From: an uncultured Prevotellaceae bacterium
Lineage (GTDB): Bacteria; Bacteroidota; Bacteroidia; Bacteroidales; Bacteroidaceae
Assembly: GCA_937898415.1 (NCBI GenBank)
Contig: CALDLA010000163.1
Coordinates: 1-19,086, forward strand
Direction of reading: 5' to 3'
Length of the DNA: 19,086 nt
Shown here: in pieces, positions 7,815 through 15,905 of the stretch
Layout of the letters: every line of letters starts with the position of its first letter
How positions within the stretch are numbered: position 1 is the stretch's first letter
Made by a program: the position numbers and the translations under genes
The notes under the pieces: model-generated
Told to the model about the DNA's origin: nothing
What the model saw: only the letters and a program-made list of their open reading frames with translations
Database searches by the model: none

Positions 7815-7822
7815 TACCTTTG
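7815..7822 (+). promoter_or_regulatory. -7 promoter box of the GH2 gene
   Basis: TACCTTTG matches TAnnTTTG, 34 nt before the ATG at 7857. No TTG lies at the standard spacing (the nearest TTTG is only 12 bp upstream), which is consistent with dependence on an activator. A short imperfect palindrome GGAATTATTTCC (7803-7814) abuts the box. Confidence 0.6.
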
Positions 7823-7856
7823 CATCCGAAATGAGACTACTAAAACAGACAAAGCA

Positions 7857-10247
7857 ATGAAAAGACTGCAACTACTGACAGCCGCCCTCCTCATGGCGGC
7901 GATGGTGGCGACTGCCCAGGTGAGGGTTGTCGAGAACCTGAATTTCGGCTGGCAATTCCATGCTGGCGACCTCCAGCAATCGCTGGCTGATAATGATGGA
8001 TGGCGCACGGTAGACCTGCCCCACGATTTCCAGATAGAACAGCCGTGGGTGGCGCCTGCTGCCGACGAAAAGGCCGACAATGACGACCCTGCGGCCAACA
8101 TCAAGAGTCGCCTGTCGAGTCGGGGTTTCAAGGAGATGGGCTGCGGGTGGTACCGTCTGCACCTGACACCTGCCGACTCGCTACAGGGTAGGCGGTTGTT
8201 GCTTGAGTTCGATGGTATGATGTATGTCGGCGATGTCTATTTGAACAGTGAGCGCATCGGTGGCACCGACTACGGTTACGTGGGTTTTGCGATTGATGTG
8301 ACCAACCAGTTGAAGCTTGGTCAGGAGAATGTCATCGCCGTCAGGACCGACACCCGTGAACCCAACAATTCCCGCTGGTACACGGGTGGTGGATTGATAC
8401 GCAGCGTCCGCCTGGTGGCCACCAATCGTGAGTTGTACTTCGAGCGCCATCCGCTATATATCACGACGCGCGATAATCGCTTCGTTACCATTTCTGCAGA
8501 GTTCACCAATCGCGGACGGCAGAAGAGCGTGAACGTCGGCACGAAGATATATGCCCCTGACGGTCAGTTGGTTTACGAAGGAACCTCGAAGCAAAGCCGC
8601 AAGACGGCCTCGCGCACAATGGAAGCCCAACTGCCGGAAGTGGAAATCAAGAACCCGCAGTTGTGGGACTGCGAGCATCCGAATCTTTATCGTGCTGTCG
8701 TCTCGCTGCTGAAGGAGGACGGCACCGTGATTGACGAGGTCAGTTCGTCGTTTGGCATCCGTACCATAGAGTTCGGGCCTGCGTATGGTTTCAAACTTAA
8801 CGGACGGAAAGTGCTGCTGAAAGGCTATGCCAATCACCACTCGTTGGGAGCACTTGGTGCCGCCGCCTATCCGCGGGCCATCGAGAAGCGCATCCAGCTG
8901 ATGAAGCAGTTCGGCATGAACCACATACGCACCAGCCACAATCCCTACAGTCGCGAGTTTATTGAGCTGTGCGACAAGTACGGCATCTTGGTTGTTGACG
9001 AGCTTTACGACAAGTGGACACGCCAGCATACGGGCGGTCGCGTCAGCTTCGAGCAACTGTGGCAGAAGGACGTGCCTGAGTGGGTGAAGCGCGACCGTAA
9101 CTCTCCTTCCGTCGTGCTGTGGAGTCTCGGCAACGAACTGCAGCAAGACCCCAACCAGCCGTTCAACGACTTCGGCGTCACCATGTTCAAACTCCAGAAG
9201 ACCCTGCTCCAGCGCTACGATTCGACGCGCTTGGTGACGGTAGCCATGCATCCCCGTTACCGCAACTGGGAGACCGACTCGCTGCCTTGCGACTTGGCGA
9301 TGGTTACCGACGTGCAGGCTTATAACTACCGCTATATGTACTTCCCAGGCGATAGTCGTCGCTTCCCCTGGATGACGTTCTATCAGAGCGAGGCCTCGGT
9401 GGCCGCTATGGGGCAGAACTACTTTGAGATGAATCTCGACCGTGTCATCGGACTGGCCTACTGGGGCGCCATCGACTACTTAGGTGAGTCGCAGGGCTGG
9501 CCCGCCAAAGGTTGGGCGCAGGGTGTGTTCGACATAGCTTTGGAGCCGAAGCCGAAGGCCTACTATATGAAGTCGTTCTTCCTGCCTGACGAGCCTGTGG
9601 TGCATATCGGTATCATTGACCGTAAGGGTGACCAGATGTGGAACGGTGTGCAGACAGGTAACGAGGGTATGAGTGACCATTGGAATCGCCAGGCCGGACA
9701 GCAAATGTCTCTTGTAACCTATACCAATGCCGACGAGGTGGAAGTGCTGCTAAACGGTAGGAGCTTAGGCAAGAAGCAGAACAAAATTAAAGACCCGAAA
9801 CTGCGCAACCAAATACGCTGGAACGATATTGCCTACGAGCCAGGCTTGCTTGAGGCCGTTGCATACAATAATAATAAGGTGGTGGCCCGCCATAGGATTG
9901 AGACGACGGGCGAGGCCGTCAAACTGACTGCCGAGGCAGATAACACACAGTGGCGTGCCGACGGACAGGACTTGCAACACGTGCGCATCGTGGCTCTCGA
10001 CAAAAAGGACCGTCGTGTGCAGACGACCGATGAGAATGTGACCTTCAGCATCAGCGGTGATGCCCGCATCGTGGGTGTCGTCAACGGCGACATCAACTCC
10101 GACGAGATGATGGTGGGCAATCAGCGCCGCCTCTATAACGGCTCGTGTACAGTCATTCTGCGGGCAGGTCGCACACCGGGTAAGGTGACGCTCACAGCCA
10201 CGTCGCCCTCCCTCAAAATGGTGACGATGAAGCTCGAAACCCGATAG
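7857..10247 (+). CDS. Secreted glycoside hydrolase family 2 enzyme, beta-galactosidase-like
   Basis: Probable exo-acting beta-galactosidase of the periplasm or cell surface, 796 residues. The ATG at 7857 begins a standard signal peptide (MKRLQLLTAALLMAAMVATA, cleavage before Q) without a lipobox; the longer open frame from 7800 spans the promoter and is not used. After the sugar-binding jelly roll (RWYTGGGLIRSVRLV near its end) comes an Ig-like domain, then the TIM barrel with HIRTSHNPYS, acid/base E427 in LWSLGNE and nucleophile E512 in FYQSEAS. The C-terminal third holds a DUF4982-like domain (EVEVLLNGRSLGKK) and a final Ig-like domain (FSISGDARIVGVVNGD). GH2 members with this layout include beta-galactosidases and some beta-glucuronidases, so the substrate is not certain. 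The divergent sensor/AraC gene probably controls it. No susCD pair is adjacent. Confidence 0.88.
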   Translation: MKRLQLLTAALLMAAMVATAQVRVVENLNFGWQFHAGDLQQSLADNDGWRTVDLPHDFQIEQPWVAPAADEKADNDDPAANIKSRLSSRGFKEMGCGWYRLHLTPADSLQGRRLLLEFDGMMYVGDVYLNSERIGGTDYGYVGFAIDVTNQLKLGQENVIAVRTDTREPNNSRWYTGGGLIRSVRLVATNRELYFERHPLYITTRDNRFVTISAEFTNRGRQKSVNVGTKIYAPDGQLVYEGTSKQSRKTASRTMEAQLPEVEIKNPQLWDCEHPNLYRAVVSLLKEDGTVIDEVSSSFGIRTIEFGPAYGFKLNGRKVLLKGYANHHSLGALGAAAYPRAIEKRIQLMKQFGMNHIRTSHNPYSREFIELCDKYGILVVDELYDKWTRQHTGGRVSFEQLWQKDVPEWVKRDRNSPSVVLWSLGNELQQDPNQPFNDFGVTMFKLQKTLLQRYDSTRLVTVAMHPRYRNWETDSLPCDLAMVTDVQAYNYRYMYFPGDSRRFPWMTFYQSEASVAAMGQNYFEMNLDRVIGLAYWGAIDYLGESQGWPAKGWAQGVFDIALEPKPKAYYMKSFFLPDEPVVHIGIIDRKGDQMWNGVQTGNEGMSDHWNRQAGQQMSLVTYTNADEVEVLLNGRSLGKKQNKIKDPKLRNQIRWNDIAYEPGLLEAVAYNNNKVVARHRIETTGEAVKLTAEADNTQWRADGQDLQHVRIVALDKKDRRVQTTDENVTFSISGDARIVGVVNGDINSDEMMVGNQRRLYNGSCTVILRAGRTPGKVTLTATSPSLKMVTMKLETR

Positions 10248-10289
10248 ACCTTCATCATTTGTAGGTATTTTACGTATAAAGGCACTTGA

Positions 10290-10304
10290 TGCAACTGAGT
10301 TGCA
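10290..10304. promoter_or_regulatory. Candidate operator upstream of feoAB
   Basis: Perfect 6-bp inverted repeat TGCAAC-TGA-GTTGCA, ending 12 bp before the -7 box and covering the region where a -33 element or repressor site would lie. Position and symmetry suggest a binding site, possibly for an iron-responsive repressor of the Fur or DtxR type. The identity of the protein is inference. Confidence 0.4.
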
Positions 10305-10316
10305 AAAGATTATTCG

Positions 10317-10324
10317 TAACTTTG
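10317..10324 (+). promoter_or_regulatory. -7 promoter box of feoAB, very close to the ATG
   Basis: TAACTTTG matches TAnnTTTG and ends only 5 nt before the ATG at 10330. Transcription should therefore begin at or next to the start codon. Leaders of the other units in the window are about 20-39 nt. Confidence 0.65.
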
Positions 10325-10329
10325 CACCC

Positions 10330-12654
10330 ATGAAACTATCAGAGCTGAAGACAGGCGAGAGAGGTGTCATCGTCAAGGTGACGGGTCACGGTGGCTTCCG
10401 CAAGCGCATCGTGGAGATGGGCTTCATCAAGGGAAAGACGGTGGAGGTGCTGCTCAATGCACCTCTGCAAGACCCTGTGAAGTATAAGGTGATGGGTTAC
10501 GAAGTGTCGCTCAGGCATCAGGAGGCTGACAGAATAGAAGTGGTTTCCGAGGCTGAGACAAAGAGACTGAAGGAAGAACCTGCTGGAGAACCAGCGGACA
10601 CCGAGGTCATTACCGAGAGCTACCTGCGCAGCCGTGCTCTGAAAGAACGCCGCCACCTGAACGTGGCACTTGTTGGCAACCCTAACTGCGGCAAGACGTC
10701 ACTCTTCAACTATGCATCGGGAGCACACGCCCGTGTGGGCAACTACAGCGGCGTGACCGTTGATGCTACTGAGGCCAAGGCCAGTTTCTACGGCTACGAC
10801 TTCTCGTTGACCGACCTGCCCGGCACCTATTCGCTGACCTGCTATTCGCCCGAGGAACTGTACGTTCGCAAGCACCTGACCGAGCAGATGCCCGATGTCA
10901 TCATCAACGTCATCGACGCCTCGAACCTGGAGCGCAACCTCTACCTGACGACGCAGCTTGTCGATATGAACGTGCGGATGGTCTGTGCCCTGAATATGTT
11001 CGACGAGTTCGAGCGCAGGGGTGACACCGTTGACTTGAAGGTGCTCTCGACGCTCTTCGGAATGCCGATGGTGCCCACGTCGTTCAAGACGGGTAGGGGT
11101 GTGAAGGAGCTGTTTAAGGCCGTCATTCAAGTGTATGAGGGTGCCCAGGGTGCTTCGCGCCATATCCACATCAACTACGGCCACGAGATAGAGGCTGGTA
11201 TTCGTGAGATTCAGAAGTTCCTGAAGGCCGACGAGCACATCCGCCAGCGCTATTCCACACGCTATCTGGCCATCAAACTGTTAGAGAACGACCCCAACAT
11301 CACCCAGTACGTGGGTCAGCACTTGGCCGACGAGCACCGCCCCGACGACCGCAAGAAGCTGTTGGCCGTTCGCAACCACGCTGCCGCCCGAGTATTAGAG
11401 GAGACTGCCAGCGATTCTGAGACGGCCATTATGGATGCGAAGTACGGCTTCATCAACGGTGCGCTGACGGAGGCTGGCTACCAGACGGGTACTAAAGAAA
11501 ATATCTACCGCATGACCCACCTGATAGACAACGTGCTGTCGAACAAGTACGTGGGTTTCCCCGTCTTCTTCCTCATCCTGTTTGTGATGTTCCAGACCAC
11601 CTTTGCTTTGGGCCAGTACCCGATGGACTGGATTGAGGCGGGCATTGAGTGGTTGGGCGACTGGATAGGCTCGACGATGCCCGACGGTCCGCTGCGCTCG
11701 ATGCTGGTCGACGGCGTCATCGGCGGCGTGGGTTCTGTCATCGTATTCCTGCCTCAGATTCTCATACTCTACTTCTTCATCTCGCTAATGGAGGACTCCG
11801 GCTATATGGCGCGTGCGGCGTTCATCATGGACCGCCTGATGCACAAGATGGGCTTGCACGGCAAGTCGTTCATACCGTTGGTGATGGGCTTCGGATGCAA
11901 CGTGCCCGCCGTGATGGCTACGCGCACCGTCGAGAGCCGCCGCTCGCGACTGATTACGATGCTCGTGCTACCGTTTATGTCGTGTTCGGCGCGCCTGCCT
12001 ATCTATATTATGGTGACTGGGATGTTTTTCGCCCAGAAGTATCAGTCATTAGTGATGATTTCACTCTACGCCGTCGGCATCCTGATGTCGGTCATCGTGA
12101 GCAATATCCTGTCGCACTTTGTGTTCAAGGGCGAGGACACGCCCTTCGTGATGGAGTTGCCGCCTTATCGTTGGCCGACCGCCAAAGCCATTGGCCGCCA
12201 TACGTGGGAAAAAGGCAAGGAGTACTTGAAGAAGATGGGAGGCATCATCCTCGTGGCCAGCATCATCGTTTGGGCTTTGGGCTACTTCGGTCCGACGGGC
12301 ACCGCACCTTCATTGGCCGAGAGTTTCATAGGCCGCATGGGGCAGGCCATCGAGCCGCTGTTCTCGCTGCAAGGCTTTAACTGGCAGTTAGACGTCTCGC
12401 TGATTGCCGGTGTGGGCGCCAAGGAGATTGTGGCCTCGACCATCGGCGTCATAGGCGGTCTAGACACCATCACGCCGTTGACGGCCTACGCCTATCTGCT
12501 CTTCGTCCTGCTCTACTTCCCCTGTATCGCCACCCTCGTAGCCATCAAGCATGAGACGGGCCGTTGGCGCTGGGCCGTCATCGCAGGTGTTTACACCACC
12601 TGTGTCGCCTGGATCGTCTCTGTGTTGGTCTATCAGGTAGGTTCTATTTTCTGA
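10330..12654 (+). CDS. feoB: Ferrous iron transporter FeoB with fused N-terminal FeoA domain
   Basis: GTP-dependent Fe(II) importer of the inner membrane, 774 residues. Residues 1-75 form a FeoA (SH3-like) domain (MKLSELKTGERGVIVKV, FRKRIVEMGF), joined by a linker of about 40 residues to the FeoB G domain. The G domain shows G1 GNPNCGKTS (116-124), the switch region VGNYSGVTV, G3 DLPG and G4 NMFD. The membrane part follows with Gate/Nucleoside-recognition segments, including FGCNVPAVMATR and SCSARLPIYIM. FeoA and FeoB are separate proteins in Enterobacteria; the fused form is common in Bacteroidetes. ATG 10330 is chosen because MKLSELK is the conserved FeoA start, although a promoter box ends just 5 nt before it. 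Iron-responsive control is likely. The 3' end overlaps the converging GH30 gene by 11 bp. Confidence 0.95.
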   Translation: MKLSELKTGERGVIVKVTGHGGFRKRIVEMGFIKGKTVEVLLNAPLQDPVKYKVMGYEVSLRHQEADRIEVVSEAETKRLKEEPAGEPADTEVITESYLRSRALKERRHLNVALVGNPNCGKTSLFNYASGAHARVGNYSGVTVDATEAKASFYGYDFSLTDLPGTYSLTCYSPEELYVRKHLTEQMPDVIINVIDASNLERNLYLTTQLVDMNVRMVCALNMFDEFERRGDTVDLKVLSTLFGMPMVPTSFKTGRGVKELFKAVIQVYEGAQGASRHIHINYGHEIEAGIREIQKFLKADEHIRQRYSTRYLAIKLLENDPNITQYVGQHLADEHRPDDRKKLLAVRNHAAARVLEETASDSETAIMDAKYGFINGALTEAGYQTGTKENIYRMTHLIDNVLSNKYVGFPVFFLILFVMFQTTFALGQYPMDWIEAGIEWLGDWIGSTMPDGPLRSMLVDGVIGGVGSVIVFLPQILILYFFISLMEDSGYMARAAFIMDRLMHKMGLHGKSFIPLVMGFGCNVPAVMATRTVESRRSRLITMLVLPFMSCSARLPIYIMVTGMFFAQKYQSLVMISLYAVGILMSVIVSNILSHFVFKGEDTPFVMELPPYRWPTAKAIGRHTWEKGKEYLKKMGGIILVASIIVWALGYFGPTGTAPSLAESFIGRMGQAIEPLFSLQGFNWQLDVSLIAGVGAKEIVASTIGVIGGLDTITPLTAYAYLLFVLLYFPCIATLVAIKHETGRWRWAVIAGVYTTCVAWIVSVLVYQVGSIF

Positions 12655-15079
12655 CTACTTTCCTGCCGTTGACAATGTAGATGCCCTTTGTGATTGTAGT
12701 CTTTACTTTGCGTCCTTGCAGGTCGTAGATAGAATTGTCCGTCATCCGTTTCCCGTCTTCCACATCCTCGATGCCGTCGGTTTCGGGTGCTGAGGTCAGC
12801 GGGAAGAGCATCCACTGGCGGTGTGTGGGCGTGGTGTTGGTGTCGGCATATTGCCAGATGGTTACCGAAGTGCCGGCATTCGACGATGCATTCGAAAGGT
12901 CAAAGCCGTAACTGCGCCCGCGACTGGCTAATATCTTGAAGTAAGGATAGTCCACCTCGTCGATATAGAAGTTCTGTTCACTGGCCTCGTTCTTGACAGC
13001 CGTGAGCGATGAGCTGCCTGAGGCACGATGAGCGGTGAGCCGCAGTCCGAGGGCGTTCTGGAAACTGTAGGTGCTGCTGCCCTCGTCAGTCAGCCGCCAG
13101 CGCTGTGCCTCGCCGTAGTCAATGTCTTCAATCGTAACCTTGCTGCCTGTGGCCGATAGGGCACGGGTGGTCTCCTGGCGAGGGATGATGAGGTATTCGC
13201 AGCCGTCGGTAAAGGGCTGCGATGCCGTCGCAGCACAGCGTACAGGGATGACGAGCGTGGTGATGCTTTGGGCGGGCAGGCTCAGGGTGAGGCTGCTGCC
13301 TGAGAGGTTGACGCTGTTCAGGGCGTTGGCAAGGTTCTCATTGTTGGAAGTGCGATAGGCACGGATGGTGCTGCGGTCGGGCTGCTCAGCGAAGAGCGAG
13401 AGGTCGATGACGTGGGTGGCTGCGGCTCCTTCGTTCAGGGCCACCAGCACAAGGGTGTCGCGGGCGGCATTGACGGCAGCCAATGATTGCGGACAGAGCG
13501 ACGTGACGATGTCGTAACCGCGACCAATAAACCGCGAGCACTGCTGACGCACATAGAAGTTCTTCACCTTCGAGTAGGTCTGGTTGGCGAAGCTGCCCCG
13601 GATGGTACACCACTGGTCGTTGGCCTCCTCCATATACTGCCAGTCTATCCACGCCTTGGGCTGAATGTAGCGCATGTCGTCGATGAGCCGCTGAGCCATA
13701 GCGAGGTTGCCGCCGATGCCGTTGCCGCCACTGCCCGTCTCGCTCATCCACAGGTCTTTACCCGTCTCGTGAGCCAGTTGGGCAAAGCGGGCGCGGTCGA
13801 CGTTGCTGCCCGAGTAGGTATGGGTGTTCCACTGCCCCACAAGCTTGTCGGCACCAGCCGAGATGAAGCGCTTGAAGCCATCGACAGCCAATCCGACATT
13901 GGTTTCATCGGCAGCCGAGATGACGGTGTTGAGTCCCGACGCCTTCAGAATCGGAGCCAGCACACGTACGAACTTAATCTGCGAATCGTAGTCGAAGTGG
14001 CAGCCCTCCTGCGGACCGTTGGCATACCAGAAACCTGTGACCGACTCATTGAACGGCTCCAGCGTTTTGAACTCAATGCCGTACTCGTCCTTGTAGTGCT
14101 TGCAGACATCGACCAGGTAGTGGGCAAACTCCTCGTAGTACTCAGGCCGCAGGTTGTCCTTGCCGCCATCCACGTTGCCGCTGACGCAGCCGCTGTAGGT
14201 CATGTAGTAGGGACAGGAGTTGCTAAACGCCTCGAACACGGCGTCGGGACGTTTTTCCTTGATTTTCAGCATAATCTTGCGCTGGGCAGCATCACGGTTC
14301 CAGTGGTACTCGTCGCCGCTGAAGTCCTTGAAACCCTCCATCTCAGCACGCAAGCCTTTGCCGCGCCCCATGTGGTGCTGGTCGCAGTGGCGGTTTTCGG
14401 GGTCGTCGCCACCGCCTATGTTATAGCGGAAGTGACTGTAGTTCAAGCCCGTGGGACTGACCAGCCAAGTGATAATCTCGTCAATCTTTTTGTCCGACCA
14501 CTTGCCACACTGGCCTGCCCACCAGCACAGCGACACGCCCCAGCCGTCGAACCGCTGGCGTACCACCTGCGGACTGACCATATAGCGGGCCGTATCGGCG
14601 GGCGGCGTCTGGCGCACGTTGTCGCTGAAGTACCACAGGTGCTTGACGTCGTTGCCTTCCTTGTTGGTATATACCTTCTGATGGCCGTCGTTGCTGTCAG
14701 TGCCCAGGTACTTGTTGTTGGCCTTGCAGCGCAGCTTGACAAATTTCCCCGAAGCGGCCTCAATAGCCCACAATGCCTCGTCGGCCGACGCGTTGGCCGC
14801 GAACGTCGAGTTCCACTGCCCAGTAAGCGACAGGAACTGCTGCTTGCCGGCCACTTGAATGCTGTAGTAGCCTTGCCCGACGGGCGTCAGCGTCAGCTGC
14901 TGCGGACTGCTCTTCGTGGGCGACTCTATCCATCCGCCGCCGTCGCTGCCCCTTTCCAGATGGTTGCCGCTGCTGTGCATTACGAACAGCGTCGTAGGTT
15001 CCGTGAAACTGGTCTGTCCCCAAAGCATGCTGCACACGAGGCAGCACACCATAATGATAAGTTCTCTTCTGTTATTCAT
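12644..15079 (-). CDS. Secreted GH30 glycoside hydrolase, endo-beta-1,6-galactanase-like, with lectin domains and sorting-type tail
   Basis: 811 residues. A signal peptide (about 1-21, ending SMLWG) is followed by a ricin-type beta-trefoil-like domain (about 30-150). The GH30 barrel (about 165-560) has FDGWGVSLCWWA, RYNIGGGDD, FEAFSNSCPYYMT, acid/base E345 in LEPFNES and nucleophile E447 in MSETGSGG. A second ricin-like domain covers about 635-765. The barrel resembles fungal and bacterial endo-beta-1,6-galactanases, which cut arabinogalactan side chains. The last 30 residues (IYDLQGRKV...KGIYIVNGRKVV) resemble the short C-terminal tails of Prevotella secreted proteins related to type IX secretion signals. 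The ATG lies 19 nt after the preceding gene's stop with no promoter box, so it is probably the last gene of the nhaC operon. The substrate is inferred. Confidence 0.85.
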   Translation of the reverse strand: MNNRRELIIMVCCLVCSMLWGQTSFTEPTTLFVMHSSGNHLERGSDGGGWIESPTKSSPQQLTLTPVGQGYYSIQVAGKQQFLSLTGQWNSTFAANASADEALWAIEAASGKFVKLRCKANNKYLGTDSNDGHQKVYTNKEGNDVKHLWYFSDNVRQTPPADTARYMVSPQVVRQRFDGWGVSLCWWAGQCGKWSDKKIDEIITWLVSPTGLNYSHFRYNIGGGDDPENRHCDQHHMGRGKGLRAEMEGFKDFSGDEYHWNRDAAQRKIMLKIKEKRPDAVFEAFSNSCPYYMTYSGCVSGNVDGGKDNLRPEYYEEFAHYLVDVCKHYKDEYGIEFKTLEPFNESVTGFWYANGPQEGCHFDYDSQIKFVRVLAPILKASGLNTVISAADETNVGLAVDGFKRFISAGADKLVGQWNTHTYSGSNVDRARFAQLAHETGKDLWMSETGSGGNGIGGNLAMAQRLIDDMRYIQPKAWIDWQYMEEANDQWCTIRGSFANQTYSKVKNFYVRQQCSRFIGRGYDIVTSLCPQSLAAVNAARDTLVLVALNEGAAATHVIDLSLFAEQPDRSTIRAYRTSNNENLANALNSVNLSGSSLTLSLPAQSITTLVIPVRCAATASQPFTDGCEYLIIPRQETTRALSATGSKVTIEDIDYGEAQRWRLTDEGSSTYSFQNALGLRLTAHRASGSSSLTAVKNEASEQNFYIDEVDYPYFKILASRGRSYGFDLSNASSNAGTSVTIWQYADTNTTPTHRQWMLFPLTSAPETDGIEDVEDGKRMTDNSIYDLQGRKVKTTITKGIYIVNGRKVVRK

Positions 15080-15098
15080 TTGGCATCGGTTTTTTGTT

Positions 15099-15905
15099 TT
15101 ATTCCTCTATATGCGACAGCGAGTGGGCGAACGAGGTGAAGAAGTTGGTCACCGTCTCAGCCGGACAGTACTTGAAGAACTTGGCCGAACGGCGTACGTG
15201 CCACAGCATAGCCTGGGCATTCGACGTGTGGACGAAGATGTTCTTGCCCTGCGAGAAGTACCAGTCCTCGGCGTGCGAGTTCTTCTGGCGGAACATCTCG
15301 CGCATCTGGCTCTCCATCTTCTCGTCCGTCACGGGCTTCATGAACGGCAGTTCCTCGGGGGCGAAGTGCAGCATCTTCACCAGCATGACAGCAGCTATCT
15401 GAGCCATCGCGTCTAACTGCAGTTGGCTGATCCACTGGCCTAACGTGGTGAAGTCGATACGGTTTCCCGACTGTCGCAGGAACTGTCCGAACTCCGTCAC
15501 CCGCTTGACGGGAATACCCGCGTTCATAATAAACCGCACGATGCCCGAGAGGTGCAGCAGCGCCGTCCGCGTCTCCGTGTTCGAGTTCTCAGCGTCCAGG
15601 ATGCTTTGCAGCTTGTGGTTCAGCAAGGGGTTCGTCAGGTGGTCGGCCACCAGCAGGTCGTTCTCTTCGTCATCGGTCTGCGTCCGCTGCCGGCTCCACT
15701 GTTCGGCCAGTGTCTCAGGCACCTGTACGAAGAACTGGTCGCGGCAGCGCTCCAGTCCCTGATAGGTGATGGGTGCCACGTCGTGCATCTCCGACAGTTG
15801 GTACAGTCGGTTCCACTTCCAAGCCGAGAGTGGCTCTATCTGCTCTTCGGTGCCGAAGGCTCCTGCACGCAGCAGTCGGTAAAAGTTTCGTTCAATAATA
15901 TTCAT
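15099..15905 (-). CDS. Hypothetical protein with nucleotidyltransferase-like (NTP_transf_5-type) N-terminus
   Basis: 268 residues, soluble, no signal peptide or membrane segment. The start is the ATG at 15905, which overlaps the nhaC stop as ATGA. A longer open frame to 16094 only mirrors nhaC and is rejected. The N-terminus (FYRLLRAGAFG...WNRLYQLSEMHDVAPITYQGL) resembles the opening of uncharacterised nucleotidyltransferases of the PF14907 type, where helices precede a KG-containing catalytic core. That core motif is not evident here, so the protein may be a shortened or catalytically inactive relative. The C-terminal part (about 130-268) is helical and rich in Met, Gln and Phe. Translational coupling to nhaC and a 19-nt gap to the GH30 gene place it mid-operon. 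Function unknown. Confidence 0.75.
   Translation of the reverse strand: MNIIERNFYRLLRAGAFGTEEQIEPLSAWKWNRLYQLSEMHDVAPITYQGLERCRDQFFVQVPETLAEQWSRQRTQTDDEENDLLVADHLTNPLLNHKLQSILDAENSNTETRTALLHLSGIVRFIMNAGIPVKRVTEFGQFLRQSGNRIDFTTLGQWISQLQLDAMAQIAAVMLVKMLHFAPEELPFMKPVTDEKMESQMREMFRQKNSHAEDWYFSQGKNIFVHTSNAQAMLWHVRRSAKFFKYCPAETVTNFFTSFAHSLSHIEE

Noticed and set aside
7857..10247. Polysaccharide utilisation locus
   Set aside because: A regulator and a glycoside hydrolase are present, but no SusC/SusD pair or other enzymes are linked within the window.
13487..15139. 550-codon open frame on the plus strand
   Set aside because: It is antisense to the GH30 gene, whose catalytic motifs, signal peptide and tail are clear. 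The product shows no domain pattern; it is a shadow of a GC-rich coding region.
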